From Nitrospira sp. (GTDB lineage Bacteria > Nitrospirota > Nitrospiria > Nitrospirales > Nitrospiraceae), in assembly GCA_029194535.1 (NCBI GenBank), contig JARFXR010000002.1, forward strand, positions 930,001 through 994,000: a DNA stretch of 64,000 nt, in the 5' to 3' direction. Shown in pieces: positions 14,658 through 23,206 of this stretch. The number at the start of each line of letters is the position of its first letter. Positions within the stretch are counted from its first letter, which is position 1. The notes under the pieces were generated by a model, which worked only from the letters and a program-made list of their open reading frames with translations, searched no databases and was not told where the DNA came from. A program made the position numbers and the translations under genes.

Positions 14658-15143
14658 CTAGTATCCACCCTTCGAATCGCCGCTCCCGTGCTGGTATCGG
14701 CTGCTGTAGGCCAGCATCTGATCCGACAGCGCTTTCCACTCGTCGGCCGTCATCAATTCCTTGATTTTGAATCGCTGGCCGAGAATCGTCGTGGCCGTGC
14801 GCATCCGTTGATTGCTGGCATCGTCCAGAATTTTCATGAACTCTTCGGGCGCAGCCGTATAGTTCGCATTCAGCGCGTAGAGTTGGCGATGGTACCCACG
14901 TTCCTGTTCACGACCCGCCTTGAGTTCGGCGATGATGTCACCGACAATGGCTTTGACCTGCTTGGCCTTGTCCTGATCCTTGACTGTCCGATCAACCGCC
15001 GCGGCCATCTCCTGCTGGCCTTTCTGCCAATAGACCTCGCTTTTGCCCTGATCCATCATGCCGTGATGGTGTCTCGCGGCCGAACACCCGCTCAAGGCCG
15101 CCAATCCGACCAGGCACCAGAGCGCCCACTTCGCTTCCCGCAT
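14658..15143 (-). CDS. Lipoprotein with Spy/CpxP-like helical domain
   Basis: 161 residues. Signal peptide with lipobox LSGC near residue 20, then a His-rich patch (ARHHHGMMDQG) and a highly charged all-helical domain (DRTVKDQDKAKQVKAIVGDI, ELMTADEWKALSDQML). The helical, LTxxE/W-like pattern resembles the Spy/CpxP (LTXXQ) class of periplasmic chaperones or metal sensors, but the diagnostic motif is not exact. GGGAGG lies 5 bases before the ATG at 15143, which fixes the start; the frame is open further upstream. Confidence 0.65.
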   Translation of the reverse strand: MREAKWALWCLVGLAALSGCSAARHHHGMMDQGKSEVYWQKGQQEMAAAVDRTVKDQDKAKQVKAIVGDIIAELKAGREQERGYHRQLYALNANYTAAPEEFMKILDDASNQRMRTATTILGQRFKIKELMTADEWKALSDQMLAYSSRYQHGSGDSKGGY

Positions 15144-15195
15144 GAAAACCTCCCAATTGAATATCCCAAAGAGTCCTCGCAGGACCGTTGTCATC

Positions 15196-15573
15196 ATGAG
15201 TCATCATACCGTATCATCGGCGTCACCGATGTCGGACCCATCGCCTGCCCCGTCGCCGTCGATTCAGCAGCTCCGAGAGGAATTCCGCTCTCATCTGGAG
15301 ACGTTTTATGGGCGGTTGAAGCTCGCGCCCCCCTATGAAAGCGTGGAAAAGGCGATTCGAGCGCTCACTGCCACCCTTCACGCGCTTCCGAAAGACGAAC
15401 AGGCCAGAATTGCGATGGATCCGACCCTGAAGTGGTCGCAGTTCCGCCTGGCATTCGAGACGTCCGGCCTCAGCAAAAAGCACCGTGGCATCATCGCCGG
15501 GTTGGCCCGCGACCGGGCAGCCGTCGATCTCCCGGCGGAGTACGACCAGCTCCTGACCCTCTTCACGTCCTGA
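15196..15573 (+). CDS. Small uncharacterised protein
   Basis: 125 residues starting at ATG 15196. A low-complexity Ser/Pro-rich N-terminus (SDPSPAPSPS) is followed by a helical domain: EFRSHLETFYGRLKLAPPYE, IRALTATLHALPKDEQARI, LAFETSGLSKKHRGIIAGLA. No signal peptide or membrane segment, so probably cytoplasmic. A second ATG at 15229 is possible; neither has a clear ribosome site. Divergent from the Spy-like lipoprotein and overlapping the convergent membrane-protein gene by 11 bases. Family not recognised. Confidence 0.6.
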   Translation: MSHHTVSSASPMSDPSPAPSPSIQQLREEFRSHLETFYGRLKLAPPYESVEKAIRALTATLHALPKDEQARIAMDPTLKWSQFRLAFETSGLSKKHRGIIAGLARDRAAVDLPAEYDQLLTLFTS

Positions 15574-16180
15574 CAGAATCCTCGGCTACGTCCCGCAGTT
15601 CGCCGTACACCTTCATTAGGCGACTGTTTTCCAGCCGGTAGGAAAACACCACCGTCACGGCGCCGAAGGCGATGACGAGCAGGCCGATTCCGAGAATGCC
15701 CGTCCCCATGAGCAAACCGGCGAGGGAATTCAATCCGCCCTGCAGCGCATAGATCACCAGAAATGACGCGGTTCCGAGGCTCACGAGCAGAAACCAGAGC
15801 AGGGTGATGATGGCGGACGACCAGGGAATTCGCTTGACGCAAACCGCGGTGCACTGCGGGACCTCGGAGGACAGATGAATCAGGCCTTTCAAAGGCCAAG
15901 CAGTACGGAAACTCATGGAAAACAGATGGTATTGCGGACGGATGGCGATCTGACCCAGCTCGGGATAATACCGGGCGATTCCGTGCGGGAGCGAGAGCAG
16001 TCCGTTCGCATTGAACCGCTGGCTGAGCCGAACGACTCGATCCGCGGGAAACCGATCCAGACTACGCGCGATCCCGCAGCCGTAGCGGATGGCATCGGGC
16101 GTCAACCGGATGAAGTAAAGCCAGTCTCCAAGGATCAATCCGAAGCAAAGCACCCCGGCGAAGAGGCCAGCCAGCACCAT
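15563..16180 (-). CDS. Uncharacterised membrane protein
   Basis: 205 residues with an N-terminal hydrophobic segment (AGLFAGVLCFGLILGDWLYF), a soluble middle region containing two cysteines close together (CTAVC) and two more membrane spans (TLLWFLLVSLGTASFLVIYA and GLLMGTGILGIGLLVIAFGA), ending in a charged cytoplasmic tail. No family motif recognised. Possible TTGATT/GATAGG promoter directly upstream with about 8 bases to the ATG. Confidence 0.65.
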   Translation of the reverse strand: MVLAGLFAGVLCFGLILGDWLYFIRLTPDAIRYGCGIARSLDRFPADRVVRLSQRFNANGLLSLPHGIARYYPELGQIAIRPQYHLFSMSFRTAWPLKGLIHLSSEVPQCTAVCVKRIPWSSAIITLLWFLLVSLGTASFLVIYALQGGLNSLAGLLMGTGILGIGLLVIAFGAVTVVFSYRLENSRLMKVYGELRDVAEDSVRT

Positions 16181-16296
16181 GGACCGTACCTATCCCACAG
16201 CGTTCGCGGTCGAATCAAGTCCGGGGAACCGCCGACTGCAGATTGGATAATTGGATGATCAGACGACCGGGTGGCCGGCTCCCAGCGAAGATTGTG

Positions 16297-16325
16297 TTGA
16301 CTCAATCGCGGGAGTTGGATATGGT
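16297..16325 (+). promoter_or_regulatory. Promoter of the methyltransferase gene
   Basis: TTGACT (16297-16302), 17-base spacer, TATGGT (16320-16325). The predicted leader is about 135 bases and starts with a CGCCTG/CAGGCG stem-loop at about 16328-16346, unusual in this window where leaders are mostly short. Confidence 0.6.
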
Positions 16326-16467
16326 ACGCCTGCTTTGATTCAGGCGGGTCCCTCGCTACATTTTCCAGGCGCTCCGCCGTCATAACGACAGACTCCACTG
16401 AATTCCGATGCAATCGCCTCCTGCCCCAGAAGTGGGCAGGACGCGTGATGTCTGGGTTGGAGGAACT

Positions 16468-17178
16468 ATGGATTTGCATAAGATCGAGCGGGTGTATACG
16501 TCCTACGCCGGAGTCTACGATAGGATTTTCGGAAAAGTATTCCACGAAGGACGTGAATCCGCCATCCGCAACCTGAATGTCCAGCCGCACGAACGCATTC
16601 TCGAAGTCGGCGTCGGAACCGGCCTGGCCCTCCCCATGTATCCTCGTCACTGTCAGATCGTCGGTATCGATTTTTCGGAAGGCATGTTGGATGTCGCGAA
16701 GAAGCGGGCCCTCGAACACCACATGGACCATGTCACCCTGCACCGCATGGACGCCGGCGCCATGGAATTCGAGGACGACAGTTTTGATACCGTCGTCGCC
16801 GCCTACGTGGTGACCGCCGTTCCCGATCATCGAAAACTGGTCAATGAAATGATTCGCGTCTGCCGACCCGGCGGGCGCATCATCATGCTCAATCATTTCA
16901 GCAACGGCAACAAGGTGATTGCGGCGGTGGAAAAGGTCATTTCGCCGTTGACCAAGCACCTCGGATGGCGCACGGATCTGGCCCTGCACACGGTACTGGA
17001 AGGCACGAATCTCCACGTCACCCGCAAGCAGAACGTCAATCCACTTCACTTCTGGGCATTGGTGGAATGTGTGAACCGGAAGCATGAGAGCGGCATGACC
17101 CACATCAACGGAACGACGATCTTCTCACACAACGAAAGTCACGCGACAGGGCATACCAGCGAGGAAGCCCTTGCCTGA
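16468..17178 (+). CDS. Class I SAM-dependent methyltransferase (PmtA/UbiE-like)
   Basis: 236 residues. Motif I ILEVGVGTGLALPMYP, acidic motif II VGIDFSEGML, DAGAMEFEDDSFDTVV and the post-motif RPGGRIIMLNHF define a SAM methyltransferase. The RPGG...NHF combination and FGKVFHEGRE resemble bacterial phosphatidylethanolamine N-methyltransferases (PmtA), so a phospholipid substrate is a reasonable guess, but small quinone- or metabolite-methylating enzymes look similar. GGAGG lies 4 bases before the ATG at 16468, favouring it over an upstream in-frame ATG. Followed by a convergent gene. Confidence 0.8.
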   Translation: MDLHKIERVYTSYAGVYDRIFGKVFHEGRESAIRNLNVQPHERILEVGVGTGLALPMYPRHCQIVGIDFSEGMLDVAKKRALEHHMDHVTLHRMDAGAMEFEDDSFDTVVAAYVVTAVPDHRKLVNEMIRVCRPGGRIIMLNHFSNGNKVIAAVEKVISPLTKHLGWRTDLALHTVLEGTNLHVTRKQNVNPLHFWALVECVNRKHESGMTHINGTTIFSHNESHATGHTSEEALA

Positions 17179-17209
17179 CCCGGTCGGCCGCCCGACAACG
17201 TACCGCCGC

Positions 17210-18052
17210 TCACGAATTCTCCTCTTCGATCTGCTCTGTCGCTGCCCAACGCCGGTGCTCCAACGATTTCCAATTTAGCCAATCGCCGCCCGGGATGATC
17301 GTGTTACCCACGAGGCATCGGCCGGAGAAATGCCGCGCGAGCAGATCCGCCGCACAGGAAAGGATCCGGCAGGCAGCTCGGCTTTCCGTTCCCGCCATGT
17401 GCAGCACGATTCCAAATCCCGGACCGTCGATCGGGCCGTACAGCATGGCGTGAACGCGACCGCAATTGGTCTGCTCCTGCCCAACATCCGGCAACAAGTC
17501 CCCTTCCCACTGAACGGTCCCCAGCCGCCGGCTCGACGCCTTGCTCTTCTTCCAGGTGCAAGGCAAACCGGACCCATCCAATCCCTTCAGGAGCCATTCC
17601 ACCGTCGGCCAATCCGCGACCGGACTTTGAAACGTCCATTGCGCCGGTTGGTCACGAACGACCTCGTCGCGAAACGGGGCCGCCACTTCTTCAAACTGAG
17701 CTTCATCGCACACGACGTACAGTTCGCCCTGCGGGTCGAACCAAAACCGCAATTTCCCGGCGGTGCATTCCGCCTGGATCACGCTGAGGGACGAGCAGTC
17801 CGCTCCTTCCTGCTCAAAAATCGAAAAGTCGGTCACCCCCATCATGGTCAGCCTCGCCACGCGTTCCATCTGGCGAAGCCGATAGCGCACCATGACCGTG
17901 ACAGTGGTATCGGTCAACACGTCCCGCGCGGATCTCTCGTCGAAGAGCCGTCTCTTGGACATCTGGACGTCCGTGACGTAGCCGCCCCGGAACCCACCCG
18001 TATGGCCCAGGAGCCAACGAAGGTCTTCAAGATGTTTGATGTGTTGCTTCAC
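17210..18052 (-). CDS. Uncharacterised protein
   Basis: 280 residues, no signal peptide or membrane span. Segments such as FRGGYVTDVQMSKRRLFDER, GADCSSLSVIQAECTAGKLR and FWFDPQGELYVVCDEAQFEE look like a well-ordered alpha/beta protein; seven cysteines are scattered. No family recognised. Two adjacent GTG codons are possible starts; the one at 18052 lies 7 bases after a TACAAT box (18060-18065), fitting the leaderless pattern seen elsewhere. The minus-strand 18056-18185 gap before it contains no gene. Confidence 0.65.
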   Translation of the reverse strand: MKQHIKHLEDLRWLLGHTGGFRGGYVTDVQMSKRRLFDERSARDVLTDTTVTVMVRYRLRQMERVARLTMMGVTDFSIFEQEGADCSSLSVIQAECTAGKLRFWFDPQGELYVVCDEAQFEEVAAPFRDEVVRDQPAQWTFQSPVADWPTVEWLLKGLDGSGLPCTWKKSKASSRRLGTVQWEGDLLPDVGQEQTNCGRVHAMLYGPIDGPGFGIVLHMAGTESRAACRILSCAADLLARHFSGRCLVGNTIIPGGDWLNWKSLEHRRWAATEQIEEENS

Positions 18053-18185
18053 CACACGAATTGTAGCGCAGTCCAGGTCGGGCGGCTAGCGCGGAGCGAG
18101 ATCGGGATGAGCGGTCTTGACATTTCGCTTGGGGTCGTCCGTCTGGAAGCAGGCACCTTACCACGACACAAAATCGGCTTGTTAT

Positions 18186-18701
18186 TCACCAGCGTTGACG
18201 GACTTCTTTCAACAGTTCGCGAGTCACACTCTGCGCTAAGTCCCACGGCTTTCTCGGATCCGTAGAAAATTCAGCCAGAACCATCTGCCGCTTCAGGAAA
18301 TCCGTCACTTCTTCTCGTAAGGCCGTGTGATGATCGAGCGCCCGATAAGCCATTTCCAATCGCAGAAATGCATTGTTCAAATAGTATCCTACAGTCCAAA
18401 AACGGGCTTCGCGCTCTTGTGAATAAGTGATGGCATTGTCTTTGACGACGATGCTCAAGAATTTCTTTGCATGGCTGGCGTGTTCTTGCCAATCACGGGG
18501 ACTTTCGGCGAGAAAGGCCGCACGCCAGAGAGAAAACGTCGCGCCGACCAGCAACTGGAGGACCGTACCGGGTTTCGAGCCGGCCGAAGGCGCTTCCGGA
18601 AATTCTTTCCAGAGTTCGAGTAAGAGGGCTTGGATCGTCGAACGATTGCGAACCAACCACTCCAGATCATGCTCTTGCAAGACCCACCTCAAATCGCCCA
18701 T
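18186..18701 (-). CDS. Uncharacterised cytoplasmic protein
   Basis: 171 residues, mostly helical, Trp-rich (WVLQEHDLEWL, WDLAQS), with LLVGATFSLWRAAFLAES, HASHAKKFLSIVVKDN and NNAFLRLEMAYRALDHHT. No membrane span or known motif. It precedes the 280-residue protein on the same strand by 133 bases and may share its transcription. Start at ATG 18701 is by length and lacks a clear ribosome site. Confidence 0.6.
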   Translation of the reverse strand: MGDLRWVLQEHDLEWLVRNRSTIQALLLELWKEFPEAPSAGSKPGTVLQLLVGATFSLWRAAFLAESPRDWQEHASHAKKFLSIVVKDNAITYSQEREARFWTVGYYLNNAFLRLEMAYRALDHHTALREEVTDFLKRQMVLAEFSTDPRKPWDLAQSVTRELLKEVRQRW

Positions 18702-18817
18702 AACTCAGGGGACAGACCGTACGTGTGCGTGAAGCGACTCTCGCAGTTGGCGGCACTACCCGAACGATGACCTTGCTCATTGGTCGGAGAGCCTAATTCG
18801 ATTGTCCGGAGGTGTCA

Positions 18818-19501
18818 ATGCGTGCCGTCTGCTTGCAACATGTCCCGTTTGAAGGCCCGGGCGCCTTTGAACAATCCCTCGCCAGGCGAGGCGTGAACCC
18901 GGAACGCCATCTTGTGCCTCAAGATGGTCTGCCGAAGGATTCCGGCGACTTGCTGATCGTGATGGGCGGACCGATGTCGGTCAATGACTCCGATCCCTGG
19001 ATTGCAGAGGAAGCCGCCTTCGTCCGAAAGGTGCTCCTTGCCGGCAAGCCGGTGGTCGGTGTCTGTTTGGGAAGCCAGTTCATGGCCAAGGCGCTCGGAG
19101 CGACGGTCCGACCGGGCAAGGCATTGGAAATCGGCATGACGCCTATTCGACTCAGGCCTGAGGCGAAGTCTGATCCCGTCTTCCGGGCCCTGCCGGACTC
19201 GTTTGAGGTCTTCGAATGGCACGGAGAGATCTTCGACCTACCGAACGGCTGTACCCCGTTGGCGGCCTCTGATCTCGCGCCCCTGCAAGCCTTCCGGTAC
19301 GGATCCCACGGCTATGGGCTCCTGTTTCATCTGGAGATGGAACAGGCGGGAATCGATTCCCTGTGTCGCGAGTGCGCCTCGGATCTGATTCGGGCCGGGC
19401 TGACGGTCCAACAGGTCACGGCCACAGCGATGCCGCACCTTCCCACCCTGCACCGGTTTGCGGATAGTCTGATCGACGCATTGCTCCGTTCTGCACGTTG
19501 A
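18818..19501 (+). CDS. Class I glutamine amidotransferase (GMP synthase-like GATase domain)
   Basis: 227 residues. The nucleophile motif GVCLGSQ carries Cys83; HGEIF, and the FHLEME motif with the catalytic His and Glu, complete the triad. The synthetase half of GMP synthase is absent, so this is a free-standing GATase1 protein of the YfeJ/GuaA-like type whose amide acceptor is unknown. GGAGG at 18808-18812 fixes the ATG at 18818 and excludes an overlapping GTG. Alone between a divergent hypothetical gene and dapL. Confidence 0.85.
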   Translation: MRAVCLQHVPFEGPGAFEQSLARRGVNPERHLVPQDGLPKDSGDLLIVMGGPMSVNDSDPWIAEEAAFVRKVLLAGKPVVGVCLGSQFMAKALGATVRPGKALEIGMTPIRLRPEAKSDPVFRALPDSFEVFEWHGEIFDLPNGCTPLAASDLAPLQAFRYGSHGYGLLFHLEMEQAGIDSLCRECASDLIRAGLTVQQVTATAMPHLPTLHRFADSLIDALLRSAR

Positions 19502-19583
19502 TTGCCGGATCATTCCTCTAGTAGTCTAGGGAGTTCATTTTTGCCTGTGACTTCTATCCCGCCAAAAAAGGAGAGCATCAGCA

Positions 19584-20753
19584 ATGGCTGGTTTCCCGAT
19601 CGAAGTGGCCAATCGTATTAAAACACTCCCCCCGTATCTCTTTGCCGCGATCGATAAAATGAAACAAGAGGCGATGGCGCGCGGCGTGGACATCATCAAT
19701 CTCGGCATCGGCGACCCGGACCTGCCGACGCCCGGGCCCATTATCGACAGTCTCGCGCAGGCCGCCAAGAATCCGAAGCACCACCAATATCCTTCCTACG
19801 AGGGCATGCCGACCTTTCGGAAGGCCGTCGCAGATTGGTACAAGCGGCGCTTCAATGTTTCCCTCGATCCGGCCAATGAAGTCCTCACCCTGATCGGCTC
19901 CAAAGAAGGGATCGGACACATCCACCTCGCCTTCGTCGATCCCGGCGATGTGGTCTTGGTACCAAGCCCCGGCTATCCGGTCTATCCGGTCGGGACCAGT
20001 TTCTCAGGCGGTGTTTCACACATCATGCCCTTGATGAAAACCAACGGCTTCCTGCCGGATCTGAGCGCGATCCCGAAGGCCGTCGCCAAGAAAGCCAAGC
20101 TGATGTGGCTGAACAGCCCGAACAATCCCACCTCCGTCATCATGACCAAAGACTATTTCAAGCGCGTCGTCGAGTTTGCGCAGGAACACCACGTCATCGT
20201 CTGTCACGACGCGGCCTACTCGGAAATCTTCTACGACGGGAAAAGGCCCTCGAGCTTCCTCGAGGTCGACGGTGCGAAGGATGTGGGCGTGGAGTTTCAC
20301 TCGCTCTCAAAGACCTACAACATGACCGGCTGGCGCATTGGCTTTGCGGTCGGCAACAAGGATATTTTGGCCGGGCTCGGGAAGGTGAAGAGCAATCTGG
20401 ATTCCGGCGTATTCGAGGCCGTGCAGGCGGCCGGCATCACGGCCTTGGGATTGGACGATTCCGTGACCGACTCGCTCAGGAGGATCTATCAGGAGCGGCG
20501 GGACACGTTGGTTCCCGGTCTGCAAGCGCTCGGGCTCGAGGTCAGTCCACCTCCAGCCGCTTTTTACGTCTGGGTGGGGGTGCCGAAGGGATACACCTCC
20601 GCGTCGTTCACGGCCCATCTGCTGGAGGAGGCCGGCATCGTCACGACACCCGGCAACGGTTTCGGGGCACCAGGAGAAGGCTATATCCGAATGACCGTCT
20701 GCACGTCGAAAGAGCGGTTGGCAGAGGCAGTGGAACGGGTGAAAAAGCTGTAA
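19584..20753 (+). CDS. dapL: LL-diaminopimelate aminotransferase
   Basis: 389 residues, fold type I PLP aminotransferase. Key motifs: NLGIGDPDLPTP, YPSYEGMPTFRKAV, NSPNNPTS, CHDAAYSEI and the PLP-lysine motif SLSKTYNMTGWRIG (Lys243). The GIGDPDLPTP start and overall length fit DapL, which converts tetrahydrodipicolinate directly to LL-diaminopimelate using glutamate. With dapA, dapB and lysA at 32.7-35.9 kb this completes most of the lysine pathway without succinyl or acetyl intermediates. A related aspartate/alanine aminotransferase is possible but less likely. AAGGAG precedes the ATG. Confidence 0.88.
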   Translation: MAGFPIEVANRIKTLPPYLFAAIDKMKQEAMARGVDIINLGIGDPDLPTPGPIIDSLAQAAKNPKHHQYPSYEGMPTFRKAVADWYKRRFNVSLDPANEVLTLIGSKEGIGHIHLAFVDPGDVVLVPSPGYPVYPVGTSFSGGVSHIMPLMKTNGFLPDLSAIPKAVAKKAKLMWLNSPNNPTSVIMTKDYFKRVVEFAQEHHVIVCHDAAYSEIFYDGKRPSSFLEVDGAKDVGVEFHSLSKTYNMTGWRIGFAVGNKDILAGLGKVKSNLDSGVFEAVQAAGITALGLDDSVTDSLRRIYQERRDTLVPGLQALGLEVSPPPAAFYVWVGVPKGYTSASFTAHLLEEAGIVTTPGNGFGAPGEGYIRMTVCTSKERLAEAVERVKKL

Positions 20754-20759
20754 GCGTTG

Positions 20760-20814
20760 AGTTTTGAGGGTTAGTTTCATGAAACTCAAAATTCACAACT
20801 CGAAACTCAAAACT
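20760..20814. repeat. AT-rich inverted-repeat spacer between dapL and folK
   Basis: Outer arms AGTTTTGAG (20760-20768) and CTCAAAACT (20806-20814) are perfect inverted repeats; inside are the perfect palindrome GTTTCATGAAAC (20774-20785) and further copies of CTCAAAA/GAAACTC. The block is far more AT-rich than the genes around it and could form alternative hairpins, either attenuating dapL readthrough or representing a dispersed repeat. Confidence 0.6.
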
Positions 20815-20820
20815 GTTTGA

Positions 20821-21375
20821 ATGAGCGAAACGGTCTACATCGGCTTCGGGTCCAATGTCGGAGACCGGATCGGCTTTTGCGAGCGCGCCGTGACCCTGTT
20901 GAGCTTGTTGCCGCACAGCCGTGTATCCGGCGTGTCCCTGCTGTATGAAACGGAGCCGGTGCGCGACGGCGCGAATCCCGGAGACGGCTGGTTCTTGAAC
21001 GGAGTGGTGCAGCTCGAAACAGAGATCGCGCCGCAAAGCCTGCTCTCGATCCTCCGAGAAATCGAACGATCGCTGGGGCGCGACGAGGAGGACCGCGCCG
21101 GCCCCCGCACCATCGACCTCGATCTGCTGTTCTACGGTGAACGCAGCATCGACGAGCCGGGTTTGACGGTCCCCCATCCGCGGCTTCACCAGCGGCGGTT
21201 CGTATTGATGCCCCTCAACGAGCTGGACCCGCTTCTCGTCCATCCGACGATAGGACGGACCGTCAGCCGACTGCTGGCCGACGTCACGGATTCGTCCGAG
21301 GTCCGCCTGCTGTTTCCTCAGCCGTCCACCCGATACGGGTCGCGGCCCTCGTGCAGTCCCCCTCCAGGCTCATGA
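20821..21375 (+). CDS. folK: 2-amino-4-hydroxy-6-hydroxymethyldihydropteridine pyrophosphokinase
   Basis: 184 residues. HPPK motifs: YIGFGSNVGDR at the N-terminus, LYETEPV, GPRTIDLDLLFYG and PHPRLHQRRFVLMPL. The enzyme transfers pyrophosphate from ATP to 6-hydroxymethyl-dihydropterin in folate synthesis. A C-terminal Ser/Pro-rich tail of about 20 residues exceeds the common length. Its stop overlaps the panC start (ATGA), linking folate and pantothenate synthesis in one operon, an arrangement known in other bacteria. Confidence 0.95.
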   Translation: MSETVYIGFGSNVGDRIGFCERAVTLLSLLPHSRVSGVSLLYETEPVRDGANPGDGWFLNGVVQLETEIAPQSLLSILREIERSLGRDEEDRAGPRTIDLDLLFYGERSIDEPGLTVPHPRLHQRRFVLMPLNELDPLLVHPTIGRTVSRLLADVTDSSEVRLLFPQPSTRYGSRPSCSPPPGS

Positions 21376-22295
21376 AGATCATCCGTACCCCCCATGCGAT
21401 GACCCTGTGGAGCAATCGCCTTCGCCGAGAGGGCGTGACGATCGGATTCGTCCCCACGATGGGGGCACTCCACGAGGGGCACCGAGCCTTGATCCGCGCC
21501 GCAAGGTTGCGATGCGATGCCCTGGCCGTGAGCATTTTCGTGAATCCGACTCAGTTCGGGCCGCAAGAAGACCTGTCGCGCTATCCTCGTCCAATCACCC
21601 GGGACCATCGGTTATGCAGAACGGAGGGAGTGGACGTCTGTTTCGAGCCGACTCCCTCGGAAATGTATCCGGAGGGATTCCAAAGCTCGGTCACGGTGCC
21701 GAAGCTGGCTGGGCGTTGGGAGGGGGCGGCTCGGCCGCACCACTTCGAGGGGGTCGCCACGGTCCTGGTGAAACTGTTCAGCATCGTTCGTCCCCATCAC
21801 GCGGTCTTCGGTCAGAAAGATTTCCAGCAGGCAGCGCTCGTACGTCGGCTCATTGTCGATCTGAACCTGGCCATCGACCTCGAGGTTCATCCCACGGTGC
21901 GAGAACCTGACGGACTGGCCATGAGTTCCCGCAACGTCTACCTGTCTCCGGATCATCGCCGCCGCGCGTCGATTCTCTACCGGGCATTGTCGGCCGGGCG
22001 TCAGGCCATTCTGAACGGCGTGCGTAACGGCCGACGCATTGAACGCATCATGAGGCAGGTGATGGCGGAAGATCGGACCGTTCGGCCGGAGTATCTGGCG
22101 GTCTGCGATGCCGCGTCTCTCGACACCCTCGCGACGGTCGCCGGTTCGGCCGTCCTCTTGGGCGCGGCACGGATCGGCCGGATCAGGCTGATCGATAACG
22201 TCACGGTCGTGGCTCCACCGGCACGACCGAACCGGAAGCACTCACGAATCCGTGTGACGCACGTTACACGTTCATCATCGGATTGGTCTGACTGA
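21372..22295 (+). CDS. panC: Pantothenate synthetase
   Basis: 307 residues. Motifs PTMGALHEGH (ATP-binding HxGH), FVNPTQFGPQEDLSRYPR, HHFEGVATVLVKLF, FGQKDFQQ and REPDGLAMSSRNVYLS are all present. PanC joins pantoate and beta-alanine with ATP hydrolysis. I placed the start at the ATGA overlap with folK; a GTG 21 bases upstream is possible. The C-terminus has a basic tail of about 20 residues (RPNRKHSRIRVTHV) beyond the usual end, and the gene overlaps the convergent PilZ gene by 32 bases, so this tail may be recent. Confidence 0.95.
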   Translation: MKIIRTPHAMTLWSNRLRREGVTIGFVPTMGALHEGHRALIRAARLRCDALAVSIFVNPTQFGPQEDLSRYPRPITRDHRLCRTEGVDVCFEPTPSEMYPEGFQSSVTVPKLAGRWEGAARPHHFEGVATVLVKLFSIVRPHHAVFGQKDFQQAALVRRLIVDLNLAIDLEVHPTVREPDGLAMSSRNVYLSPDHRRRASILYRALSAGRQAILNGVRNGRRIERIMRQVMAEDRTVRPEYLAVCDAASLDTLATVAGSAVLLGAARIGRIRLIDNVTVVAPPARPNRKHSRIRVTHVTRSSSDWSD

Positions 22296-22770
22296 CCAAC
22301 AGCCCGAGCACGACCTGGCTCAAACGCTGCTTGTCAACCTGATCGACCTCCAGAAACCGCAGCCCCACCGACTCGGGGTGGACTGAGCAAACCATCGCCG
22401 TTTCGATTCTGATCTCGTCGTTCTCCGATGTCGGCCTCAGCACCAATTCCACGAACGCACCTTTGGCCAGTCCGGTTCCCGTCAGCGTACATCCGGCCAT
22501 TGAAATGTCGGTAATACGGTTGACGAACGGCGACTGCCGTTCGTCAAGAACTTGCGCTTCGATGGATGCGGGGAGGCGCTTAAACTCTCTGCGATCAAAT
22601 GCCTGCGTGTTCGGGCGTGTGCCCGGATAAAATGCACGGAACCGGTTCGTACAAAGTTGGCATCGGAAGGGAAGCATGTTGAAGCGGCCCAGCAGACGCT
22701 CGACCGTTCCTTCCTGCGAAGCGACTCGAACAAACGGTGTGCCGCAATTTGGGCAACACAGGGACTTCAT
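22264..22770 (-). CDS. Zinc-ribbon plus PilZ domain protein
   Basis: 168 residues. N-terminal zinc ribbon (CCPNCG about residue 5, then CQLC about 38) followed by a PilZ domain with both c-di-GMP-binding motifs: RREFKR (RxxxR) and DISMAGC (DxSxxG). It is probably a cytoplasmic c-di-GMP effector; the partner is unknown. Start choice is open: AGGAGG is 13 bases before this ATG and only 4 before a TTG at 22779. Confidence 0.85.
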   Translation of the reverse strand: MKSLCCPNCGTPFVRVASQEGTVERLLGRFNMLPFRCQLCTNRFRAFYPGTRPNTQAFDRREFKRLPASIEAQVLDERQSPFVNRITDISMAGCTLTGTGLAKGAFVELVLRPTSENDEIRIETAMVCSVHPESVGLRFLEVDQVDKQRLSQVVLGLLVSQTNPMMNV

Positions 22771-22806
22771 CCCGGTCAACCGGCCTCCTCGACAGTCATT
22801 GCGCGG

Positions 22807-23196
22807 TTACTGCAGTTTCTCCTCCGCTCTGAGGTCCTCCAGGATCGGACCGATGTGGGCGGGCGAATAGGTAGACGGCTTGATCCACTTTCCATCCTCT
22901 CGCTTGTGGCCCCCGACCTTGCTCATGTTCGATCGGTGGACTTCGCGAAACACCGGATCCATGTCGATACCGTACGACACGGCGGTGCCGTAGACCACGT
23001 ACAACAGATCCGCCAACTCCTTGGCGACCGCCGCCAGGTCGTCGCTATCCATCGCCTCCCGCAGCTCATTGAACTCTTCCTGGATCAGACGAATGCGCAG
23101 CCGCCGAGTGTCGTCGCCGACCGCTGTGGGCACCGGATTGCAGACGATGTCGAACAGGCGATGAAACGCTTCCACCATGGCTTGTGCGTCGTGCAT
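22807..23196 (-). CDS. MazG-like nucleotide pyrophosphohydrolase
   Basis: 129 residues. The all-alpha NTP-PPase signature is visible: EEFNELREAMDSDDL and KELADLLYVVYGTAV supply the EExxE and ExxD metal-binding motifs. Members hydrolyse non-canonical or excess (d)NTPs. The ATG at 23196 has AAGGA 7 bases upstream; two upstream ATGs inside the end of rmuC lack ribosome sites. Translated directly after rmuC, so both could act in DNA or nucleotide quality control. Confidence 0.82.
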   Translation of the reverse strand: MHDAQAMVEAFHRLFDIVCNPVPTAVGDDTRRLRIRLIQEEFNELREAMDSDDLAAVAKELADLLYVVYGTAVSYGIDMDPVFREVHRSNMSKVGGHKREDGKWIKPSTYSPAHIGPILEDLRAEEKLQ

Positions 23197-23206
23197 GGGT
23201 TCGTCC

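Noticed and set aside
16135-17103. 322-codon minus-strand open frame
   Set aside because: Antisense to the methyltransferase and overlapping the membrane-protein start; no motif or ribosome site.
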